Assembly: GCF_035573695.1 (NCBI RefSeq)
Contig: NZ_CP121694.1
Coordinates: forward strand, 3,076,501-3,140,500
Direction of reading: 5' to 3'
DNA length: 64,000 nucleotides
DNA from: Metallumcola ferriviriculae
Lineage (GTDB): Bacteria; Bacillota; JADQBR01
Position numbers and translations under genes: made by a program. The notes under the pieces are model-generated. The model did no database searches. It saw only the letters and a program-made list of their open reading frames with translations, and was not told the origin of the DNA. Below, in pieces: positions 14,534-22,884 of the stretch; the stretch's first letter is position 1, and each line of letters starts with the position of its first letter.

Positions 14534-16246
14534 TTAACTATCTTTTGCACCTAATAAATATTCGGCTATCTCACGGAAAATTGGTGCCGCCACTTTCCCA
14601 CCGTAGTTCCCGCCTTCCACCAACACAGTAATGACATATTTTGGGTGCTCTAGAGGGATAAAGCCGGTAAACCAAGCATTTATAATTTGCCGCCCTTGCT
14701 CATCTACTTGACCCGTCTCTGCTGAACTGGTTTTGCCTGCGGCTCCCTCGGGAATCCACGCACTTTTCCCCGTACCGATGGTCGTGGTCAATTTCATCAT
14801 TGCCTGTACTGTCCTGGCAGTTTCCGCACTAATTATTCGCTTTTCTTCTCCCTGAAGTACGTTTTCCAGCACGCGTCCGTTACCATCCACCACGCCTTCC
14901 ACCAGCTTAGGGGTATGAAAAATACCACCTGATGCCACCACCGAGGTCATAGCTGCAATCTGCAGCGGTGACACATGCACGCCTTTCTGGCCTACGGCAG
15001 CATTGCCCAAATCACCGGCACTATAACCCACATTTAAAGAATTATAGCCGGGCAGTGCGTAACCGGTAACAAGCTCTTTCTCTAACCCAAAAGCCCGGGC
15101 ATACTCTAATAATTTGCTCCTTCCCAGTCTCAAAGCCACCTCAATAAAGGTAGGGTTACAAGAAAACCCCAGGGCCTCAGCAAAGGTGAGCTCACCATGC
15201 CCGTCAGTATTCCAACAGGGAATTTCCAAGCCGCTGTCAAATTGATAATTTCCCGTACAGTTAAATATCTCTTGTGGGCTTACCAACCCTTCTTCTAAGG
15301 CCGCAGCAGCAACCACAATCTTAAAAATGGAACCGGGGTAATAGCTATTGAATATACGGTTTAGTAATGGTGCTCCCTCCGCATCAAGCACCTGCCCTAC
15401 ACGATCCTGGCGATAATTGGGCCTGCTGGCGGCCGCTAAAACAGCGCCGGTGCCTGCATCCATTACCACCACTGCCCCTTGGGCCACTGTCTTATCCATG
15501 ATGCTTTCCACTTCTGCTTGTAGATTGCCATCCACTGTAAGTACCACGGAATAGCGCTCTGATTGCTGCTTCCGCTCAACTTTATCAAAACTCAACCCGG
15601 GCACCAGATTGCCCCTAGCATCGAAAAATAGCGACCAAAGACTACTGCTTTCGCCGTAAGATAATTCCGGGTCATACCGTTTTTCAATACCTGAGCTGCC
15701 TGTATAATCCGGCTTTTGCTTAGACATTGAGCCTGTCTGGCCAAATACCGGTGCCGAACCTTCTTTACCTGAGGTAAGATGACCAACCAGATGCCTGGCT
15801 AAGGAATCTGGCCCATATCGGATAGTGAGCGGTACTATGAAGACTCCGGGCAAATTGAGATCTTGAATCTTTGCCACTTTTTCAAAAGAGGTAAATGTAT
15901 TTAATACCACCGGTTCTTCCCAATTCTCTGCCGCAGTCAATTGGTCAATGTTATAAATTTCGCCAAATACCGAACGTATTTCTTGGGATACCAGGTCCAT
16001 GTTTTTTAGCAGATTGGGAAAGACCATCAGGGCCAAGCCGGTACGAGTGTCCGTCAAACTGGTCAAGTTTCTATCCAAAACATCTCCTCTGGGTACCGGT
16101 TCATTACGAATATAACGCTGCTGCATCAAGGCAGCCTGTTGGGAAAGGCCGTCACCGTCCACAAGTTGAATTAGTATCAACCTGCCTGCCAAAAAGAGCC
16201 CCACCAGTATTAAAATACTGAAAACTACATTTAGTCGCCTTCGCAT
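14534..16246 (-). CDS. Class B penicillin-binding protein (peptidoglycan transpeptidase)
   Basis: A 570-residue protein with an N-terminal membrane anchor (residues 8-28), a dimerisation domain containing RGDVLDRN (53-60) and a C-terminal transpeptidase. The active-site motifs are SIFK (Ser306, Lys309), SCN (Ser362-Asn364) and KTS (505-507). The third motif is usually KTG, so Gly to Ser here is an oddity, although the following SAETG keeps a glycine near. The segments YTGSSGIEKRYD and AVGQKGVHVSPLQIA are typical of the MrdA/PbpA/SpoVD group. It cross-links stem peptides outside the membrane, in elongation, division or spore cortex. Without a PASTA domain or a neighbouring RodA/SpoVE gene I cannot say which. 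It appears to be transcribed alone or with the small frame downstream. Confidence 0.85.
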   Translation of the reverse strand: MRRRLNVVFSILILVGLFLAGRLILIQLVDGDGLSQQAALMQQRYIRNEPVPRGDVLDRNLTSLTDTRTGLALMVFPNLLKNMDLVSQEIRSVFGEIYNIDQLTAAENWEEPVVLNTFTSFEKVAKIQDLNLPGVFIVPLTIRYGPDSLARHLVGHLTSGKEGSAPVFGQTGSMSKQKPDYTGSSGIEKRYDPELSYGESSSLWSLFFDARGNLVPGLSFDKVERKQQSERYSVVLTVDGNLQAEVESIMDKTVAQGAVVVMDAGTGAVLAAASRPNYRQDRVGQVLDAEGAPLLNRIFNSYYPGSIFKIVVAAAALEEGLVSPQEIFNCTGNYQFDSGLEIPCWNTDGHGELTFAEALGFSCNPTFIEVALRLGRSKLLEYARAFGLEKELVTGYALPGYNSLNVGYSAGDLGNAAVGQKGVHVSPLQIAAMTSVVASGGIFHTPKLVEGVVDGNGRVLENVLQGEEKRIISAETARTVQAMMKLTTTIGTGKSAWIPEGAAGKTSSAETGQVDEQGRQIINAWFTGFIPLEHPKYVITVLVEGGNYGGKVAAPIFREIAEYLLGAKDS

Positions 16247-16452
16247 GATTAATCACCGCCAAAAACATACTTTTTATCCAAGGGCCTTTTATAAGACCCT
16301 GCTAAGTATATTTTGGGCTTAAAATACCAGTGCTATACCATCAGTTTCTTTTGTTGTACACGATGTTCATGGTAAATGCACAAGGGCCCTGCCTCTACCG
16401 TAAGAAGCTATGGTTTTCTTTCAAACCATTGGCTCGGCAGCATGCCTCGCAA

Positions 16453-16482
16453 ACAAAAAAAAGCGAGGCTTTGTCCCCGCTT
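16453..16482 (-). terminator. Terminator of the lipoprotein gene
   Basis: Minus strand AAGCGGGG-ACAAAG-CCTCGCTT followed by TTTTTTG. It overlaps the last bases of the coding region. Between it and the PBP start (16247-16452) I see no gene. Confidence 0.7.
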
Positions 16483-16999
16483 AGTACCACCCGTTCCGTC
16501 CATCATCAGGAACGTCCAAATTCTCTAGCTTATCTTGATAATCTCTGAGAAATTCCGCAGCTTTTGCAAATTCCTGCCTGGTTTTTTCCAAAACTGCGCC
16601 ATCTTCAGTATTTAGGTATTCTTCAACTGTTTCCAATGCTTCCTGATAATAAACCAAGCTGAAATTTAAATCGTCTCGTATATCCTCAAGCTGCCCGGGA
16701 GCGTTGATTGCCTTAATCTCGGTAATGGACTGCCTAATTAGCTTTCCGGTAGTAATAAACACTGCATTAGCCGCAAATTTATTGATATCGCCGTCCAGCA
16801 GTCTCCCCAGGGCCTCCTGACACTTTTTGTCGGCTGCTATGTATTCTTTCTCGATTAGCCCCGCCTCAAAGGAAAAGGTCTGCACCTGTAACGGCGTTGC
16901 CACATCCTTACCACCGTCAGTTGGCCTAACGCCTACAGAACATCCGCTTACCGCCAGCATAATCAGCGATAACACAATTAAAGTAACCCAGCGTTTCAT
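16481..16999 (-). CDS. Putative lipoprotein of unknown function
   Basis: A 172-residue protein with a type II signal peptide: basic start, hydrophobic segment LIVLSLIMLAV and lipobox AVSGC (Cys20), so it should be lipid-anchored to the outer face of the membrane. The mature part is largely helical and acidic, with heptad-like leucines and aromatics (YYQEALETVEEYLNTEDG, EFAKAAEFLRDYQDKLENL). No family is recognised. The ribosome site is GGGGGTGG. It lies alone, with a terminator overlapping its 3' end, downstream of the trhP/DUF4911 genes on the same strand. Confidence 0.7.
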   Translation of the reverse strand: MKRWVTLIVLSLIMLAVSGCSVGVRPTDGGKDVATPLQVQTFSFEAGLIEKEYIAADKKCQEALGRLLDGDINKFAANAVFITTGKLIRQSITEIKAINAPGQLEDIRDDLNFSLVYYQEALETVEEYLNTEDGAVLEKTRQEFAKAAEFLRDYQDKLENLDVPDDGRNGWY

Positions 17000-17052
17000 C
17001 TACCCACCCCCTAAATATTTTACCATTCTATGGTATACCACACAAGCTGTCT

Positions 17053-17259
17053 TTAGCTGTGAAATTCCTCTATCTGCAGGGGCACCGGCATATCCTCCAA
17101 GATGATCCGGACGTCTTCTTTTGTATCAGGGGAGACGTATACTCGTACTACCCCTAAGGCAGCGTCCACGGTTGTCACTATTCCCAACCCTTCGTATCCT
17201 TCTATTATTTTATTAACGAAGTCGATATCGTGAGGCTTCACTCTGACTAAAAAATACAT
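17053..17259 (-). CDS. DUF4911 domain protein
   Basis: A 68-residue protein starting at the ATG at 17259 (MYFLVRVKPHDIDFVNKIIE), with GGGAGAG about 8 bases upstream. It has an ACT-like beta-alpha-beta look (VRVKPHDI, GLGIVTTVDAALGVVRVYV, MPVPLQIEEF) and matches the small DUF4911 family that commonly accompanies U32 peptidase genes in Clostridia. The start lies 5 bases past the trhP stop codon, so it is the last gene of the trmR-trhP transcript. The proposed link to tRNA hydroxylation rests on this conserved neighbourhood only. Confidence 0.65.
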   Translation of the reverse strand: MYFLVRVKPHDIDFVNKIIEGYEGLGIVTTVDAALGVVRVYVSPDTKEDVRIILEDMPVPLQIEEFHS

Positions 17260-17263
17260 GGCT

Positions 17264-18490
17264 TCACTCTCCCGGCGGCCTGCGCAGTAAGGAATATACA
17301 GGAAATTGTACCTCTGTTGCAATGCGCACTTCCTGCTGGGGATGAGGCGCAGCGGCTATTTGTTTTCCATTCTGGTCAAACATCGGTTCAACTGTCAAGT
17401 GTTCAATGTTCCCTTTAGGCGGCATTACTTCCAAAACTTCCCCCGCTTTAAAATTGTTGCGCTGCTCCAGAATCAGCTGCTTAGTTTGGCGGTCATATCC
17501 TTTTACCATAGCAACAAATTCGTAGTCTCTCAAATATCTGGAGGTTAGATAATTATGATCCTCCGCCTGAGGCTTGTCGTGGTAAAAACCGGCAGTATAA
17601 CCCCGATGACTTACCTTCTGCACTTCAGCCAATAGTTCCGGGTCTAAACGGTAATTATCTGGATCGCCTAAATAGCTGTCTAATGCCCGCCGGTAAGCAC
17701 GTACTACCGTAGCCACGTAATGTACACTTTTCATTCTGCCTTCAATCTTAAAGCTGTTAATCCCAGCCCCTACCAGTTCAGGTATGTATTCAATCATACA
17801 TAGATCTTTGGAATTAAGGATATAACTGCCCTGCTGATCTTCAGTTATTTCCATTTGCTCGTCGGGACGCTTATCTTCCACCAAATAGTATTTCCAGCGG
17901 CACGCCTGGGCACATTCACCTCTATTTGCATCCCTGCCCGCCATGTAATTGCTAAGCAGACATCGACCTGAATAAGATATACACATCGCACCATGAACAA
18001 ATGACTCCAAAGTCACGTCAACCTTGTTTCTTATTTCCTTTATTTCATTCAACGAAAGTTCCCGAGCCAACACTACCCGTTCAATACCCTGCTGCTGCCA
18101 AAATTGTACACTAGCCCAATTGGTGGTATTAGCCTGGGTGCTTAAGTGAAGCGGCATCTGAGGAATTTCCCTACGGGCAATATTGATTATTCCCGGGTCG
18201 GATACAATGATACCGTCTACGGCCAATTCCCCAAGCTGATGTAAGTATTCAGTCAGGTCATTAATATCCTGGTTATGAGCGAATATATTAACTGTCACAT
18301 AAATTTTTGCCCCATGCTTATGGGCAAAATCAATACCCTGCGTCAGCTGTTCCACGGTAAAGTTGTCGGCAAATGCTCTGAGGCCAAAGTTTTGACCCGC
18401 ACAATAAACGGCATCGGCGCCGTAGCTGATTGCTGCCTGTAATTTCTCTAAATTTCCTGCGGGAGCCAAAAGTTCTACCTTATTATTCAC
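17264..18490 (-). CDS. trhP: U32 family tRNA uridine-34 hydroxylation protein (TrhP/YrrO-like)
   Basis: A 408-residue U32 'peptidase' family protein. It starts with ELLAPAGNLEKLQAAISYGADAVY, the family N-terminus. The cysteine cluster that holds the iron-sulfur site is clear: HGAMCISYSGRCLLSNYMAG followed by NRGECAQACRWKY (around residues 165-200). KIEGRMKSVHYVA is also conserved. Members of this group (TrhP in E. coli, YrrN/YrrO in B. subtilis) use prephenate to install 5-hydroxyuridine at tRNA position 34. The overlap with trmR (the TrmR-like methyltransferase that converts ho5U to mo5U) supports that role strongly. Start GTG at 18490 with AGGAGGA upstream. B. subtilis has two such genes (yrrN, yrrO); only one full-length copy is present here. 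Confidence 0.85.
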   Translation of the reverse strand: MNNKVELLAPAGNLEKLQAAISYGADAVYCAGQNFGLRAFADNFTVEQLTQGIDFAHKHGAKIYVTVNIFAHNQDINDLTEYLHQLGELAVDGIIVSDPGIINIARREIPQMPLHLSTQANTTNWASVQFWQQQGIERVVLARELSLNEIKEIRNKVDVTLESFVHGAMCISYSGRCLLSNYMAGRDANRGECAQACRWKYYLVEDKRPDEQMEITEDQQGSYILNSKDLCMIEYIPELVGAGINSFKIEGRMKSVHYVATVVRAYRRALDSYLGDPDNYRLDPELLAEVQKVSHRGYTAGFYHDKPQAEDHNYLTSRYLRDYEFVAMVKGYDRQTKQLILEQRNNFKAGEVLEVMPPKGNIEHLTVEPMFDQNGKQIAAAPHPQQEVRIATEVQFPVYSLLRRPPGE

Positions 18491-19143
18491 GTTAATTCCT
18501 CCTGTAAAAGGCTGACAGCCACACCATCACCTAACGGCAAAATTACTGTAGTAAAGGGCGGGCGCTGCAACTCTTTTAGATATTGACGCAGGCGGTTTAC
18601 AGCTGTTTTTTGCCGACGGGGCAGATATGAATTTGGCAGTACCATTCCTTGAAACATCACATTATCTGCTACCAATATTCCCCCCGATGACAGCATTTTC
18701 TTCAAAAATGGATGCCAATTAAGATACTGCCCTTTCGCAGCATCCACGAAAATCATCTGATATGGGCCCTGCAAGTCTTTTAGTATGTTGGAAGCATCCC
18801 CAAGCAAAGAGTTAACTGTCCGTTCCAACTGTGCTTCTTGAAATATTTGGAGAGCCCGGTGCCGACGTTGAGGGTTACGCTCAATGGTAGTCACCGTCCC
18901 ACCCCAAGCAGCAGCCTCTCTGGCCATCCACAAGGTGGAATAACCGATGGCAGTACCCACCTCGAGAATATTTTGGGGTTTTGCTATTTGGGTAAGAAGA
19001 CGAAGCAGCTGCCCCACTTCTCGCCGTACTATCGGGATATTCTCTTGCCGAGCCTCTTGCTCCAGCTGCTTCAGGTATGGGTCTTCGACTAAAACATTAT
19101 ACCTTAAAAATTTTTCCACAATATCAGATAAAATATAACCCAT
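18487..19143 (-). CDS. trmR: SAM-dependent O-methyltransferase (TrmR/YrrM-like, tRNA mo5U34)
   Basis: About 218 residues from the ATG at 19143, chosen for its AAGGAGGTG site. The fold is a class I methyltransferase of the COMT-like group: ILEVGTAIGYSTLWMA (motif I, SAM-binding), TTIERNPQR (motif II), MIFVDAAKGQYLNW (metal-binding Asp) and GGILVADNVMFQG. It overlaps trhP by 4 bases (ATGA-type), the order seen in B. subtilis yrrM-yrrN-yrrO. TrmR methylates 5-hydroxyuridine-34 to 5-methoxyuridine, which widens wobble decoding. Assignment combines family, length and synteny. A generic caffeoyl-CoA-like methyltransferase would look similar, but context favours TrmR. Confidence 0.82.
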   Translation of the reverse strand: MGYILSDIVEKFLRYNVLVEDPYLKQLEQEARQENIPIVRREVGQLLRLLTQIAKPQNILEVGTAIGYSTLWMAREAAAWGGTVTTIERNPQRRHRALQIFQEAQLERTVNSLLGDASNILKDLQGPYQMIFVDAAKGQYLNWHPFLKKMLSSGGILVADNVMFQGMVLPNSYLPRRQKTAVNRLRQYLKELQRPPFTTVILPLGDGVAVSLLQEELT

Positions 19144-19196
19144 CAAGCACCTCCTTAAACGCAATGCCGCCGGCCAACGGGAAATAGTATTAAAAA

Positions 19197-19375
19197 GAAC
19201 AAAAGCATTTCATGCCTTTCGGCACTTAAAGGTAATGCTTTTGTTCTTACCCAGGGAACCCCTGGTTCCCTAGGTCGCTTCGCTATGACCCTCCTAAAAT
19301 TAACATAAGGGGGCACACCCCCTTAATAACCCCCATGTATAGGAAATTATCCACAACCCATAATTTCCTATACAT
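19197..19375. repeat. Hairpin-rich intergenic repeat, copy A
   Basis: Shares most of its sequence with 58035-58336 and its last part with 58521-58577. Parts: a stem of AAAAGCATT/AATGCTTTT; TTCTTACCCAGGGAACCCC; CTAGGTCGCTTCGCT; a GGGGG-CACA-CCCCC hairpin; then CTTAATAACCCCC and a perfect 16-bp inverted repeat (19335-19350 / 19360-19375) around CCACAACCC. Confidence 0.9.
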
Positions 19376-19380
19376 AGACA

Positions 19381-19402
19381 AAAGGTGTGGCATTCGCCAC
19401 AC
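19381..19402 (-). terminator. Probable terminator after mltG
   Basis: Minus strand GTGTGGC-GAAT-GCCACAC followed by CTTTTG. It lies between mltG and the repeat copy. Confidence 0.55.
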
Positions 19403-19455
19403 ACTTCATAGTCTTAGTATTATAACATATATTTCCACGAAGCAAAAACCACCAA

Positions 19456-20538
19456 CTAATGTCGGTATTGACGTATCGCCCTGTTATGTTCGGCCAACGT
19501 CTTGGTAAATTCGTGGCCGCCGTCAGGTTTGGCGACATAGAAAAAATAGTCTGTATCAGCTGGATAAAGGGCTGCTTCAATAGCAGATCTACCCGGTGAA
19601 GCGATTGGCCCCGGGGGCAATCCGACATTTTTATAGGTATTATATGGCGATTCTACCTCCAAGTCTTCAAACAAGACCCTTTCTTTATGCTCGCCCAGGG
19701 CGTACTGTACCGTTGCATCCAGTTGTAAGAGCATTCCTCTCTCTAGACGATTGCTTATCACTGAAGCAATTGTCGACTGTTCAACCTTTTGTTTGGCCTC
19801 TCGTTCAATCAACGAAGCCATAGTTACCACATCACCGATATCCAGGTCCATCAGCTTCGCTCGCTCTCGCCAATCTTCCGAAAATACCTCACTGAACCTA
19901 CGCAGCATTAGATTAATAATCTCTCTTTCGCCAAAGCCCTTGGGTATTTGATATGTATCTGGGAACAAATATCCTTCCAGCCGGTGTTTGTTCTTGGGCA
20001 GTCCCTTGATAAAGGAATAATCAAAATCTCCCTCTTTCACAAGATAAAGGAACTTTTCCTTATCCACAAATCCCTTATCCGACAGCAATGCAGCAATTTG
20101 GTCAACCGTATAACCTTCAGGAATAGTAAATGAATAAGTCTTTACCTGACCACTGGTAATTTTATTAACTATTTCCGGTAAGGACTTGGATGGGGAAAAT
20201 TCATATTCACCGGCTTGCAGACGGGTGTCTAATTTATGCAAACGAGCGTATACAGTAAATAATAATCTATGGCGTATAAGACCCTCTTTCTGCAACAGCT
20301 TACCTATCTCATTTGAAGATGATTGCGGCGGGATAAAGACTACCTTTGACGGCGAAGGGCCATCAGTCATTGGCCGCATCATCTTATTAACCTGATAGAA
20401 ACCTGCCCCACTAAAGATTAGCAGCAAGACCACTGCTATCGCCACAAAGCCTAAAATCAGCTTTTTAAGCCGATTTGTCTTTTCTCTTCGGTCATAATCC
20501 TTTTCAACAATGTTGGTCTTAGATGACTCGGACATCAT
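19456..20538 (-). CDS. mltG: Endolytic murein transglycosylase MltG (YrrL)
   Basis: A 360-residue membrane-anchored YceG-like protein. A cytoplasmic, charged N-terminus is followed by one membrane helix (about residues 26-48), a LysM-like region (VVFIPPQSSSNEIGKLLQKEGLI) and the catalytic domain with LEGYLFPDTY (about 188-197), MASLIEREAK with the catalytic Glu at about 245, and LPPGPIASPG near the end. MltG cuts nascent glycan strands at the membrane and so sets strand length during elongation. The position upstream of trmR/trhP matches B. subtilis yrrL-yrrM-yrrO. The start follows GGGGGAGATA; a second ATG is adjacent. A 72-base gap separates it from the upstream vanW. Confidence 0.9.
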   Translation of the reverse strand: MMSESSKTNIVEKDYDRREKTNRLKKLILGFVAIAVVLLLIFSGAGFYQVNKMMRPMTDGPSPSKVVFIPPQSSSNEIGKLLQKEGLIRHRLLFTVYARLHKLDTRLQAGEYEFSPSKSLPEIVNKITSGQVKTYSFTIPEGYTVDQIAALLSDKGFVDKEKFLYLVKEGDFDYSFIKGLPKNKHRLEGYLFPDTYQIPKGFGEREIINLMLRRFSEVFSEDWRERAKLMDLDIGDVVTMASLIEREAKQKVEQSTIASVISNRLERGMLLQLDATVQYALGEHKERVLFEDLEVESPYNTYKNVGLPPGPIASPGRSAIEAALYPADTDYFFYVAKPDGGHEFTKTLAEHNRAIRQYRH

Positions 20539-20610
20539 TATCTCCCCCAGTAGACAACATCTTATCTACTATATTATACAAGTTTCCAGGTCCCCTGCCA
20601 ACCCTGTGTA

Positions 20611-21966
20611 TTATTCGACATCACCGGCGCCTACACGCAGAATTTTACTTTGACTTGGATAGGTATCCCTAGATACCACTTCTCGAGATAGTTCTTCACC
20701 CTTCATCATAAGCACTTTTTCTACCCTTACCTGAAACCCGACAATACCTTGTTGCTCAATAAAATTTTTACCCTTAGGTATCCGGGCGTCTTCTTTAATT
20801 ATTGTTTTATAGGGAATTTTCCGTTCCACAATGCTCCTTAACTCGACTTCTGCCGGGTCAGGGGTGCCGAACAGACGTACATTAAAGCTGTTATTATCCA
20901 CGGCAGTTTTGATTACCAGATAATTACCAGTGTTATTGGTGAACTTAAAGTCTTTGGCACCGTATGCCACGGTGGCATCCTGACCAAGGGGCACATAACC
21001 TATCAGCAGTGAATGGCGATATCTTTCTAATACTGGTAAATTAGCTCGTAGTACTGCATTATAAAGGGTGGAAGAGACCTGGCATACCCCGCCTCCAATC
21101 CCCGGAACAAAATCATGGTTAACAATTATCAACGCGTTTTTAAAACCTCGCTCTGCCGTCCTGGGTCCCACAGTATCATTAAATGAAAAAACTTCTCCCG
21201 GGGCGATTTCCCTGCCATCCAAATTAGCTGCTGCAACGCGTATGTTTTCTACCCTTGGCTTGTTAGATGGATTAAAATCGGTTACATATTCTGCCACCAG
21301 ACCAGTAATACCTTTTTGTCGAACATCATTACTGCTAATTTCCGGCCAAATCGGCGTAGTGCTGACGGGAACAAATCCTTTGCCTTGAAGGGGCAATACA
21401 TCCAGCAAGTTCGCCATCGTCTCTTCCACTACCAATTCCCGGCCCACCCGGGACGGTCGAAGGACCACCTGATCCCCCCGGAATTCTAGTATGGCATTTA
21501 CAGGTTGACTATTAATTAAGCCTGCCAAACCGGAAACCTTTTCTTTGATTTTTTTCTCATCCCATTTAATTTTTATCGGTATATCATGACCCTTATGCCT
21601 TAGCTGCCACCGCTGTTTTATTTTATGCCAAAGAGATCCATTCTGTCCATAATCTAAGGCATCAGTTATCAACTGGTCTAACGGTACTGATATGCCCAGT
21701 TGGCGGTATGTAAACACCTTACTGCCATCGCCATAGTTCAAGGATATATCCTGAGCCAACAATTGGTCCTCTTTCTTCATCAAAACTTTTTGGGCTTCCT
21801 CGGCCATCAATCCCCCCACGTCCTGGCCCCCTATTGACAAGCCAGGAAGAATGGTAGGCAGCGGTGACTTCTGCTCGGTAAAACCAAAAAGCAGTGCTGA
21901 AATAAAAAGGCCGAAAGCGAGAAAACCACCAACAAGAGACAGTCTATGCCGGAACAATGCACCCAA
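20611..21966 (-). CDS. VanW family protein with G5 domain
   Basis: About 451 residues. The start chosen is TTG at 21966, seven bases after AAGGGGTG; a GTG at 21975 overlaps that site. A single N-terminal membrane segment (SLVGGFLAFGLFISALLFG) is followed by a peptidoglycan-binding-like region repeated around EEAQKVLMKKEDQLLAQ, then the VanW core (GEVFSFNDTVGPRTAERGF, IGGGVCQVSSTLYNAVLRANL, RYRHSLLIGYVPLGQDATVAYG) and a C-terminal G5 domain (IPYKTIIKEDARIPKGKNF...). Such proteins are anchored outside the cell and bind or modify the wall; the VanW core resembles L,D-transpeptidase-like folds but its activity is not firmly established. It precedes mltG on the same strand, consistent with cell-wall work. 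Confidence 0.82.
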   Translation of the reverse strand: MGALFRHRLSLVGGFLAFGLFISALLFGFTEQKSPLPTILPGLSIGGQDVGGLMAEEAQKVLMKKEDQLLAQDISLNYGDGSKVFTYRQLGISVPLDQLITDALDYGQNGSLWHKIKQRWQLRHKGHDIPIKIKWDEKKIKEKVSGLAGLINSQPVNAILEFRGDQVVLRPSRVGRELVVEETMANLLDVLPLQGKGFVPVSTTPIWPEISSNDVRQKGITGLVAEYVTDFNPSNKPRVENIRVAAANLDGREIAPGEVFSFNDTVGPRTAERGFKNALIIVNHDFVPGIGGGVCQVSSTLYNAVLRANLPVLERYRHSLLIGYVPLGQDATVAYGAKDFKFTNNTGNYLVIKTAVDNNSFNVRLFGTPDPAEVELRSIVERKIPYKTIIKEDARIPKGKNFIEQQGIVGFQVRVEKVLMMKGEELSREVVSRDTYPSQSKILRVGAGDVE

Positions 21967-22051
21967 TAAAAGCACCCCTTATATGTGTACTAATATTACT
22001 GTATTCAAGCACCACCTTCGCATATCAAGGGAAAAATTGGAAAAGCGAAAA

Positions 22052-22077
22052 GGGATTACCATAAAATCGGTAACCCC
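22052..22077 (-). terminator. Terminator of the ireB-ruvX-yrzB operon
   Basis: Minus strand GGGGTTACC-GATTTTAT-GGTAATCCC followed by TTTTCGCTTTT, 42 bases past the yrzB stop codon. Confidence 0.8.
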
Positions 22078-22119
22078 CTCACTTAGGTTAGTTAATTTGA
22101 AGCAGACCAGAAATGCTTC

Positions 22120-22383
22120 TTACTGGGTTTCTTCGGAAATAGTTTCCTGCCATGCTGTTGCTACCATGTCCCACTCATCCTGGTCTTCGATAGCAAAGAG
22201 GAAAGTATCCCCCTCTTCATCCTCGCCAACCTTTAGTATCATAGCTTCTTCAGCATCAACTTCATCAGGAAGCAGTATAGCATATTGTTCTTCATCAATT
22301 TCCAGCATATCGATTATTTCAAACCTATGTTCCGCACCGGTTTCGTCGGAGAGAACAATTATGTCCTTTTCTTCTTCAGTCAT
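22120..22383 (-). CDS. yrzB: DUF1292 protein (YrzB-like)
   Basis: An 87-residue, highly acidic protein starting at the ATG at 22383 with AAAGGGGTGAT upstream. It is the DUF1292 family: a beta-rich core (IIVLSDETGAEHRFEIIDMLEIDEEQYAILLP) and an EEGDTFLFAIEDQDEWDMVATAWQE tail. The function is unknown. In B. subtilis and many Clostridia it forms a conserved cluster with yrrK/ruvX and yrzL/ireB between alaS and mltG, and the same order is kept here, 35 bases after ruvX. Confidence 0.85.
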   Translation of the reverse strand: MTEEEKDIIVLSDETGAEHRFEIIDMLEIDEEQYAILLPDEVDAEEAMILKVGEDEEGDTFLFAIEDQDEWDMVATAWQETISEETQ

Positions 22384-22418
22384 AGCGATCACCCCTTTGG
22401 TAATTTGTGCCACAGAAA

Positions 22419-22829
22419 TTACTGTTTGGAATCTAAATATCCCTGCAGAATAAATACAGCAGCCATTTTGTCAATAACCTTTTTGCGCTTTTTCCGGGAT
22501 AAGTCAGCGTCCAACAGCGTCCGCTGCGCTGCCACGGTAGACAGTCGTTCATCCCATGTTTCCACAGACAACGGAATCTTATCTTGCAATTGTTCAATAA
22601 ATTCCTCTGTCTTTTCCGCTCTGGGCCCGTAGGTTCCATTCATATTGCGCGGCATTCCAACCACAATTTTCTCTACCTCATATTGGGAACATAATGCCGC
22701 CAACCGCTGCCAATAGTCAATCTTTTCATCCCTTCGCACCGTTTCAACACCTTGAGCAGTCAATCCAAGTAAATCACTGACAGCAACACCGATTGTTTTG
22801 TCCCCTACATCCAGACCCATTAGTCTCAT
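22419..22829 (-). CDS. ruvX: RuvX/YqgF family nuclease (pre-16S rRNA processing)
   Basis: A 136-residue RNase H-like protein: MGLDVGDKTIGVAVSD (first catalytic Asp), KIVVGMPRNMNGTYGPRA, and WDERLSTVAAQRTLLDADLSRKKRKKVIDKMAAVFILQGYLD with the remaining acidic residues. YqgF proteins mature the 5' end of 16S rRNA and have been proposed as alternative Holliday-junction resolvases. Length matches the family. It is the middle gene of ireB-ruvX-yrzB. A hairpin with a short T-rich tail lies in the 55-base gap from ireB. Confidence 0.9.
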   Translation of the reverse strand: MRLMGLDVGDKTIGVAVSDLLGLTAQGVETVRRDEKIDYWQRLAALCSQYEVEKIVVGMPRNMNGTYGPRAEKTEEFIEQLQDKIPLSVETWDERLSTVAAQRTLLDADLSRKKRKKVIDKMAAVFILQGYLDSKQ

Positions 22830-22863
22830 TATGCCACCTCAAAATTGATTGCATACAAACAAA

Positions 22864-22884
22864 CCTCATATCAACGATATGAGG
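22864..22884 (-). terminator. Intercistronic hairpin between ireB and ruvX
   Basis: CCTCATATC-AAC-GATATGAGG, 9-bp perfect stem, with TTTGTTTG after it on the minus strand. It may be a weak terminator or an RNA processing signal. Confidence 0.5.

Noticed and set aside
16247-16452. Small gene between the PBP and lipoprotein genes
   Set aside because: Short open frames exist but lack a ribosome site and protein-like composition.
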